This document shows, piece by piece, positions 55,067 to 64,000 of a stretch of DNA of 64,000 nt. The DNA is from Neurospora crassa OR74A. Lineage: Eukaryota; Ascomycota; Sordariomycetes; Sordariales; Sordariaceae. The stretch is taken from positions 9,651,917-9,715,916 of the forward strand of contig NC_026501.1 of NCBI RefSeq assembly GCF_000182925.2. Direction: 5' to 3'. Within the stretch, counting starts at the first letter, position 1. Each line of letters starts with the position of its first letter. The notes under the pieces were generated by a model. It saw only the letters and a list, made by a program, of their open reading frames with translations, was not told the origin of the DNA and did not search any database. The translations under genes were made by a program, and so were the position numbers.

Positions 55067-58000
55067 AACAACGTATATAGATTTATAATACTTAATTTAC
55101 CTAATATAATTTACTATTCGTTCTAAGAAACGGCTATTCTAATTTTACTTAATAACCCTTTTATATTCGTATTTAATTTGCCCTTCCTCTCGTTTAAATT
55201 TAGTATTCTCCCGAATATTCTAATTATAATAATATATTCGATTCGTACGTATCTAGACCTTAGGGCTTTAATTCCAACCCTTTACTACAGCCCCCCGACC
55301 TCCCCAAACCTAATTAAATATAGCCTACCGCTATAGGATTAGAGTAATTTAAGCGTTACTAATTAGGATTAATACTTTACTCATTTTACTTAAGAGTATT
55401 AAGTATATTTATATTCTAAGGGGATATTAAAACCCTTTATCTATAATTAAATTAAAATAATTTAAAATAATAACCGGCTATCGGAATTTTACATTAGGCA
55501 GTTCGTTAATATACTACGTAATAATTATATATACAAAGTTCTCTATTATAGCGGTATTATAATATACTTTAATAATAAGGGTAATTTGTACGATATAAAG
55601 AGCTTCTATCGGGAATTAATATTTCTCCCTAAATGTATTAATTTATTTTTATTTTTTGTAAAGTTTAATACTTCTTCCGCTTTATAAGGGGACTAGCTAT
55701 ATAATATTGCGGATTTATATAATATATAATAAATTATATTAGTTATTAAGTAATATATTAATAGCTTATTTAAATACGTGCCTAAATTATATTTACTTTT
55801 TATAAATTTAATATAGTATACTTACGCCTATAAGAAAACGTAAGGACTATGAATTTGTTATAGCGATTATATTTCGCCTATAATATATATAATTTTAGTT
55901 ATTATTATATATATTATTACCCTTAACAAATTTAATTTCTTTTTGTAAATTATAGGTTTATATTTATGTACTAACGGCGTCGCTAAGCGTATTTAAAATA
56001 CTTTATCTACTTTCGGTATTTATATATCTTATATTAGGACTATAGTAATAATTAAAACTCTTATAATTTTTATAATAGTTAGTACTATTAATTATTTATT
56101 TTATAATTTATATTAACGCTTCTAGGCTAACTTTAAATATATTATTTCTAACCCTACTCTTATTATTATATATAATAATTATAATTATTTAAATATAATT
56201 TAGGGCTTAGGTACTAACTAATAAAATATAATATATAACCTTATAATTTACTTACTAATAAGTAATCCTAATATTTAAAGCCTATTCCAATTTAATTAAT
56301 TTTGGCCTACTATTCCCTTCCAACCGCATTAAATTATCCCAACTCTTATATAAACGCTATAATTATTTTACCCCGCTATAAATTACTTAGTTATAGAGAA
56401 ATTAAAATCCTTCTTTCTATTTATTAGCGAATAGGGCTTTCTTCCCGCTTATCGCTTCCTTAGGGTTAAATAATATCGTATACCTAAAAACTATATTCTT
56501 TAAACGCCTGCTATTAACGAGAACGAGGGTAAATTCGCCGGTATCTATTGTTTATACAACAAACTATTTCTCGACCTATTTAATATAAATTAAGTGTAAT
56601 TTAGTAATAGGCTTTTCTTTATTTATAATAATTAGAAAACGATATTATATATTTGTAAGATTATATTAATATAATTAAAGGTATAAAGCGTATATAATTA
56701 TAAGTAGTAAATAATTTCTATCCCTACATTCTTCTATATTAAAATAAATTTTATTAATTTAATTTTTTAGTACTTTTAGCCTCTTATAGAGTAGGATACC
56801 TATAGCCTTAGGAGGGCTAAAAAGGTAAAACAATTCAAAACCGAATTCTACTATAAATTAAAACTCCTTTATAATATATTTTATTTTAGAATTCTTATTT
56901 TTTTAATATAGAATCTCATTAATAACAAATTTCTAAATCCTACTACACTTAGTCGGAATAATATCGAAGCTACTATCGCAATTGCCTTTTAAATTAATAG
57001 AACTACCTATTTATTTATATAGTTTAATTATATTTATAATGAAATTTTCACTTTACAAGGACATACTAATAAATACCCGGGGGGTAGCGATAATTATATT
57101 AATATATAATTCTATAGCGTTTATTAATACCTATATATTATTCGGCTATTATTTATTTTTACTTATACTATCCAACTTAATAACTACGGAATACTCCAGC
57201 AGATTATTAATTACCTACTACTCTTCTTTTATAGTAGAAAGAATACTAATTACGGGCCTAAAATACTCTATTTTTTGTAGCTCCTTTAACCCGAAGTTAC
57301 TAACCTAAAACTATCCAATACTATTCTAAAGTCTAAACTAATACAATATACTATAATTAGTAACTAATAGAAAAAGATTAACTTAATAATAGAATATATT
57401 AATCGCTCGTTTGCCCTAGATATTAAGTACTACAAGAATTCGACGTACAATATTAAATTAACTTTTATAGAGTTGTTGGCTATCGGGCTTCTTACTATAA
57501 TTATTTGTAGGGGGATTGAATTAGAATTCGAACGACTTAGCGGTAATAAATATACTAATTTATTAACTAATATCGATATTATTAATTATATATATATAAT
57601 ATATAGGAATAGGTTTGTATTGTAATACTATAGACCCTTAAACCTAAATAATTTCAATGCGCTAAATCTATAGTATAACGGCTTACTTAAATTATTTTTA
57701 AGTACCTTTCAATAATTTAATTCTAAGGAGATTCGGCTAAAAAAGGGGGAAGACCGCGAATATTTTAATCTATCTAATTATAAAGATAATAATCCTATCG
57801 TTATTAATAATTAGGGTAATAGAGTATCTAAAATACTTAATTCAAGGGACGAAAATAATAGCGGGCAAATTTAAATAATAATTATACTAAACTCTATTAA
57901 AACTAATATCTTACAATAGCCCACTTAATTAGTAACCTATAATATAAAGTTTCTATACAATTCTACTATTATATTCTAAAAGTATTTAGTAACCTTTATT

Positions 58001-58443
58001 CTAATTAGAGTTAATAAATAAAATCGTATAATCGGACCTATATTTTACAATATTTATATACTACTAATCCTTAATATAATTACTATTTAAAGTATTATTT
58101 ATATATTAAGTATACGGATAGCTGCTATACCCTATTATATATAATTAACCCTATAACCTACAAGCTATATCCGAACTATTAGGATTTTTAAATCGGCAGC
58201 CTACCTATAACTTTTACTCTAATTTGAATTATAAAGCTATACTACGAATAATTAATATAATTACTATTTAATTAAATTTCCTAAATTGCCTTCTCCCAAC
58301 CTTTGCTTTAATTAGAATTTATTTTATACAATTAATAAATATTCTAATTAAATTCTATTTTATATAGTAAGTAAATATAGTAAGCGTACTAATTAATTAC
58401 GTAACGTATAATCCGTATTTTAATTAGGTTAATATATTTACCT

Positions 58444-58543
58444 NNNNNNNNNNNNNNNNNNNNNNNNNNNNNNNNNNNNNNNNNNNNNNNNNNNNNNNNN
58501 NNNNNNNNNNNNNNNNNNNNNNNNNNNNNNNNNNNNNNNNNNN
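58444..58543. other. Assembly gap (100 N)
   Basis: Exactly 100 unknown bases, the usual placeholder for a gap of unknown size, inside repeat DNA that is hard to assemble. Confidence 0.99.
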
Positions 58544-59889
58544 AAGCGAAATCGATTAATCGATAATCCCTTATAAGTAGAAGTATAAAAATCGCTAATA
58601 TTGCTAATATAGGGAAAGGACGATCCTCGGGTAGAACTAAGCCTAAAATTATATTTAAAGTTAGTAGGAACAACTTTAAAAATTTTACTATCGAGAACTA
58701 AAACTTGCTAATATTATATATAATTATTAAATCAATAAACCTTAATCTTTTATAAGCCCTATTATACTCTAATTTAAACTAGTATAAAAATAAAAAGAAA
58801 TATAATAATAATTACCCCAAATATAAAGGTTCTATTCTAATCCGAAACTACTACCCACCTACCGCCGGGTATTATAATTTAGACTATATACGCGCTATTT
58901 TATTTAATATTCCAACCTAATTATTAAATACTAAATTTAATATTATTAATCGAAAATTTAAGCCTTTCTAAAAGTACATTAACTTAAGCACTACGTAGGC
59001 TAAGAGTACGCGAATCCCCGGCCAACAACTTATATATTAGTAGAATATTAATTCGAAATATAATAAGGCGGACGTAATTTCCCTCTTAAAGTATTTTAAT
59101 GCTGTAATATTTAATTAATATTATAATTATAACTATAAATTTTTCTAACGCCTCCTTTCGCTCTTATTAAAGTAGATAATTATACTATTATTAAAGTAGA
59201 ATCGATTATATAAATTAAAACTCCTAATTCTAATTAGAGTAAAACCGACCTATAAAATCGCTACTTACTATATACATCTATCCTTATACCTACTATATAG
59301 GCCCCTTAATATACTATTGTTAATTATTTTATAGTAGTTAATTAGTTCGGGCTATTAACTTACCTTAAGAGGCCGTATAATATTTAAAATTAGGTAGGTA
59401 TTAAATTTATTAATATATATATTATATAGAAGAAATATATCGAATCGCTCTGTAATTCCTCCTAATATATATATATAATACGTACTATCGAGAGGGCCGA
59501 AATATCCTCCCTTTTACTCTACGCTATAGCCGTCTAGCGTAGAGATTTAGTATTACTTAGTATAATAAACGAAATAAAATTAAATAAAATTATAATTTTT
59601 AAATCGATTTATACGATTCTCTTTATTATACTCCGTCGTTACTTAATACATTTAAAATACTAAAGCCTACTATACTTTCCGAAATATATTAAAAAGGACG
59701 GTATCGTTTTATATAATAGCTACTATACTAATAATTAAGTGCGAATCTTCTAGATATTCGTATACTTTAATATATACCGATATAGTAATATTACGCTAAG
59801 TTCGATATACGCTACTACTAAAGAGGAGGATATTCCTAAGCTATATATCTTCCTTACTAATAAAGAAACCTCTTTAGCGAAGTAGGATA

Positions 59890-60224
59890 ATAAACTCCTG
59901 TACAATACTCAATCCTTATAGGCCCTTCAACTTACTAATATTATCTATAAGGACTACTATAAATTAATTATAGTAAATATTTATAAATTAATTAAAGAGG
60001 AGCTAAAGAAGTTTAACTATTTAGATCCGATGGCGGTAAAGATATATATTCGTAATACGTTCTTTATTACGAATAATATATATTCTAAAATCGTATTTAG
60101 TACCAAATTAAATTACCGTAATACTAAAGACCTTACCGTAGCTAGTACCTATTTTAGCGAAGACTTAGCGCTACGCTTCAATATACGTATATTATTTACT
60201 TATATTAAGGATTTTGAAATCTAA
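59890..60224 (+). pseudogene. Coding remnant in RIP block (family unknown)
   Basis: One frame reads through EELKKFNYLDPMAVKIYIRN and on to a stop at 60222-60224, with upstream interruptions by TAG only. Charged, coding-like composition stands out against the surroundings. No domain is recognised. Confidence 0.4.
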
Positions 60225-60683
60225 TAGTAATTAGCCTATATAACGCTTTTATTTTAAAATATTAAGTAATTTCTATTATTTTATTATAATAAAAATACCC
60301 TTATTTACGTAAATTATTTAATAGCCGTAAGTAATATAATCAATTGATTTACTTAATATATTTAAATACCTAGTAATATTTAGGAGGCTACCTGGGAGAA
60401 GGTTAAGAGTAATATTATAGTTAGAATAGTTATTAAGGGTTTAGTATAGTAAAAGTACCTATTAGTAAAGAAATTTACTAATTTTAATCTTATTCTTAGG
60501 GGTACCTATACTCTTAAGTATAAAATTACCAAACCAACGCTAGAGGAATCTCCTTAATTATTTAATTATAAAACTTATATGGATTGGTATAATTAAGTAG
60601 ATTAGAAGATTAATAGAATTAATTTATAATATTTACTCCTTTATTAAATTATAGGTAAATCTAAATTAGTATTATATTCTCCC

Positions 60684-60733
60684 TTTTCGCTTTAGTTAGA
60701 ATTAATCCTATTTACTCTAGCTAAAGCGAAACT
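60684..60733. repeat. Inverted repeat TTTTCGCTTTAGTTAGA / TCTAGCTAAAGCGAAAC
   Basis: A left arm with TTTCGCTTTAGTTAGA faces a right arm with TCTAGCTAAAGCGAAA across about 15 bases. Single arms of the same motif recur elsewhere in the RIP block (about 54938, 54995, 61425, 62700 and 63138). Confidence 0.7.
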
Positions 60734-63210
60734 TAGCTTACGTTTTTCGTATTTTAATTAAAGTGAGATTAAGGATTAGTTAATATACTATAGATATATA
60801 TACTATTTATTATATATTCTACTCGCTTTTATAAGGAGCTATACTAGTGAGTAAGGTAAATATTAATAAAACGTTTATTTATAGTATAATATTCCTTATA
60901 GAATACTATTATCTTAAAGAATTAGAACGTAAATAGTAGCCCTTTAATATATATCCGAGCGTTATTATTATATTGTTTAAGCTAATCCTCTAAATATTTG
61001 TTAAATTTAATAATACCTTCGGTAATTTAATATTTTAGGTTTGGTTCGATACTACTAATAGCGTACCTAAAAACGACCTACGTAGAGTAAAGACGCTTAC
61101 GTAGGACTGCTTTAATTATTTAATAGAGGAGTAGGCTGAATAGAAATATTTTACTAATACCGCTAAAAACGTCGTTATATACTCGTACTCTACTATTATT
61201 ATATATTAGGGTAAGAACAAACCTAAAATTAACGGGCCTTTAGAATTTAACATACTTTTCCGTTCGTATAATAGGGTTGTTAAGTAGAAACCCGGATAAT
61301 ATATTATAACCCTGTTTAAAAGTAGTATATAAAATACTATATACGAAAATAAGGATATAGTAAATATAAATATTATTATTAAGAACGAAGAATTTAAGGA
61401 GCCTAGCCGGTAAGTTTTCTACTATAATTAGAGCGAAAGGCGCGGATATTAATATATTACTTTTAGGAAGGATAGAAGGTTATAGAGGCTGGAATTCTAA
61501 ATAATAATAGTAAAGGACCTAATATTTTAGGCCCTTATTCTAAATAAAGCCTAATTTATTTAAAACTGTAATTCGTTAATATAGTAGGCAATATAAATTA
61601 TTCCTACCGTAAGTAAGTTAATCTATTTTATAATACTTATATTAAATTGTATTATTAATATTTAGGTATTTACTACTATACTCTAAGAGGGGGTAGGCCT
61701 ATTTAAAGTCTTTACCTTACTTAAGAATTAATATAATATATTAGAATTCTTCTATTCTAAAAATAAGGGTTCGTATAATTAAGGTAACCCCCTATATATT
61801 ATCGACCCTATAATGCCTAATACTATACGTATTTAATTATATAAAATTAGCGAAGAGTAGGGTTATTAATAGTAGGTTTTATACTCTAACGTTTAAAATG
61901 TAATTACCGACGATAGTAAAACTGTTTACTAAGCTACAACGGAAATCCTTTAGGAAAATTATATTATTATTATAAATAGGGGTATAATTACCCTGCTACA
62001 CCTCTTTAATAGAGTAATAATATACCCTTCCTTTAATATACTACTAATATTAATTTATTAAATCGAATTTAAATACTACTATTGGTGGAAAGAAATCGTC
62101 CGAATTACGAATAATCTTTTAAAAAATATATTTATAAATTTACTAAAATATAAAATTAAAGACCTAGTAATACTCTATATTACTAATAAGGAGCGTTAAA
62201 TCTCCCTAAATTTTACTTTTATCTGCCTATTACAATTTCTCTTATATAATATTTATGTATAGGTATTAATATTTAAGAACAACGCTGTTAGGCGGTAAAT
62301 AGTAATATAAGGGTCCTGCCTATTAGAGGGCATCTAAATTATAGAGCGTTAGAAGAATAATTAGGAAATATATATCCGGATTTTTAATGAGGTTTCGTAT
62401 AGTAAAGAAGAAGCGATATTAGGGGTTGAAACTATTAATAAACTAATTTAACTAAATTTCAATAGTAAGCTGTCTTATATATTTACCTATCTTACTATCG
62501 ATACACACCTTATACCGCCGAATAACCGAGTGAATATAGTATATTAGGTATTTAGAGAGTCGCTTTTATTTACGTAGACTATTTAGAAATATATTAAATT
62601 ATATAATAGCCGGAAAAGGGTACTAGTAATTACTAATTCGCCCTAAATATAAATGTAAGTACAATTAACTTTTTACTTTTATTTTAATTAAAAATTAGAT
62701 TTACCGACTCTAATTAAAACGAAACCTAGTAAGGTATTTACTAATTAATATAAGACGCTCTATACTATCCTACGCAAAGTCGGCCTATATATAGAAATAA
62801 TCTACTCTAATTAAATATAAATTGAATATAGCTATATTATTACGGCCTAGAATTAACTATATACGGATATTAATATTCTTATATTTAATTCTAGCGTATA
62901 TATAGTTAAATTAAACCTCTATATAGTATATTACGTAAATATTAGGTTTAGTTACGTATAGAATTAAAATATAATTTTATAGTATATAGGGCGTTTTTAT
63001 AGGATCGGTCAAAAAGAAAGCGTTTAATAGTATTTACCTACCGTACGCAATACTATTTATAATTAAATAGAAGAGTATACTCTCTATAAAATATATTCTA
63101 CTTTTATTAGAATAGTATTTCTACTTATATACTAATTCTAATTAAAGCGAAAACTAATATTTATATAGTAGATTTATAAATTTATTACGAATTTAAGCTT
63201 AGAGATAATA

Positions 63211-63890
63211 GGTATCCCCCCTAAGGCGGGAAATAATTTTAGGACCTTACTTAAATATAAAGCCGCTAAATACATATTATTATATCGGTTTAACTAGTAT
63301 ATATAAGTTATAGAACTACCTACTAATATAACCGCCTTCGATTCTATTAGGGCTTTCTATATTAAGGAATACTACTTTCTCTTAATTGAAACGGTTATAA
63401 TTAACCTTAAAGCGAAGTATAATATCGATTAGGCTATTTTAAATAAAAATTTTATATTAATTAGTCCTCTCTTTATTAATCGGTCCAATCTATTACCTTC
63501 GGTAGACTATATTCTCTAAATTATATATAAAATCCTTAGCGGCCTAAATATAGATAGTTAGAAGGTTGTAATTGATTGGTTTTTTAAATATCTTATTAGG
63601 GATTTAAAGATTAAAGAGGTACTATAAATTAAGAAGGTATAGGAATTTATTAATACTTACGAATAGTATATTTCTATTACAAAGGTAAGGGACGGTATAA
63701 CAATTAGTAAATTAGAAGAGTAATTTAATAACCTCCGGAAGAATTATTACTAAAGTAATAGCGTTAAAATATTATAAATATAGAAAGAGAAGCGAATTAT
63801 ATAGAGTAAAGTACTAGTAAATTCTAAAAATAATAAATCTAACCTAAACTACAACCTAACTAATACGCTATTATATAAATATAAATTAAA
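63211..63890 (+). pseudogene. Long coding remnant in RIP block (family unknown)
   Basis: A frame of about 225 codons starting GIPPKAGNNFRTLLKYKAAK is interrupted only by TAA and TAG codons, as expected if Gln and Trp codons were mutated by RIP. It includes NRSNLLPSVDYIL and VVIDWFFKYLIRDLKIKEVL. It may belong to a transposable element continuing beyond the window; no family was recognised. Confidence 0.45.
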
Positions 63891-64000
63891 ATAAAAGTAC
63901 GCTAATACTAATAATAAGTAAATTTCGATTTTATAATATACTTTCTTTATTTTAATTAAAATAACCCCCTTTACTCTAATTATAATAAAATTTAATAAAG

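Larger units (their letters stand above)
54860..64000. repeat. RIP-mutated, A+T-rich repeat block, runs off the window
   Basis: Composition changes abruptly near 54860 to A+T-rich sequence full of TA steps and poor in CA/TG, and stays so to the end. No intact gene is present. Coding remnants interrupted by TAA/TAG stops are visible at about 59890-60224 and 63211-63890. This is expected of relics of transposable elements inactivated by RIP, probably heterochromatic; element families could not be named. Confidence 0.85.

Noticed and set aside
56982-57308. 108-codon hydrophobic frame in the RIP block
   Set aside because: Starts from TTG; Ile/Leu/Tyr richness is explained by A+T-rich composition rather than by a membrane protein.
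58389-58673. Minus-strand frame of 94 codons
   Set aside because: It runs through the 100-N gap; the central residues are unknown and the frame is an artefact.
1-64000. CRISPR array or prokaryotic operon features
   Set aside because: Introns, gene families and RIP signatures show a filamentous fungus; no regularly spaced direct repeats were seen.

Overview
The window comes from a filamentous ascomycete, most likely Neurospora or a close Sordariomycete relative. Three things point there: short GT..AG introns of roughly 55-215 bases, gene families of ascomycete type, and two blocks converted to extreme A+T with almost every stop codon being TAA or TAG, the footprint of repeat-induced point mutation (RIP). 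No tRNA or rRNA gene was recognised by eye.

Layout. 1-9366: a DUF7918-type gene (minus), the SEA/GATOR2 subunit Rtc1/WDR24 (minus) and, divergent from it, a Cactin-family splicing factor (plus). 12631-14650: a forkhead transcription factor, followed by about 16.5 kb (14651-31119) of ordinary-composition DNA with no convincing gene. 31120-32661: an XLF/Nej1 end-joining factor (minus). 34804-36011: a second, five-exon DUF7918 paralogue whose last exon encodes SUMO-attachment and SUMO-binding motifs. 38052-38627: a small two-exon gene of unknown function. 40254-41424: an unrecognised protein with four SUMO consensus sites at its N-terminus and a SUMO-interacting motif at its C-terminus. 43327-45483: a DUF7025-like/AAA+ ATPase.

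45698-48831 is a complete DNA transposon: perfect 43-bp terminal inverted repeats, an 8-bp target duplication, and one decayed reading frame with Mutator-like (MULE) transposase features, destroyed by RIP-type stops. 49640-52570 encodes a protein combining two cyclic-nucleotide-binding domains, an F-box and leucine-rich repeats. 53130-54563 holds clustered short motifs, CTAG palindromes and an A43 tract. From about 54860 to the window end is RIP-mutated repeat DNA with a 100-N assembly gap.

The genes do not form one pathway. They are housekeeping or regulatory genes (TORC1 signalling, splicing, transcription, DNA repair, SUMO-linked functions, ubiquitin targeting) lying beside silenced repeat DNA. 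The most unusual items are the intact-ended MULE with a dead core, the two SUMO-motif-rich proteins, the diverged paralogue pair with matching intron phases, and the large ORF desert beside the forkhead gene.
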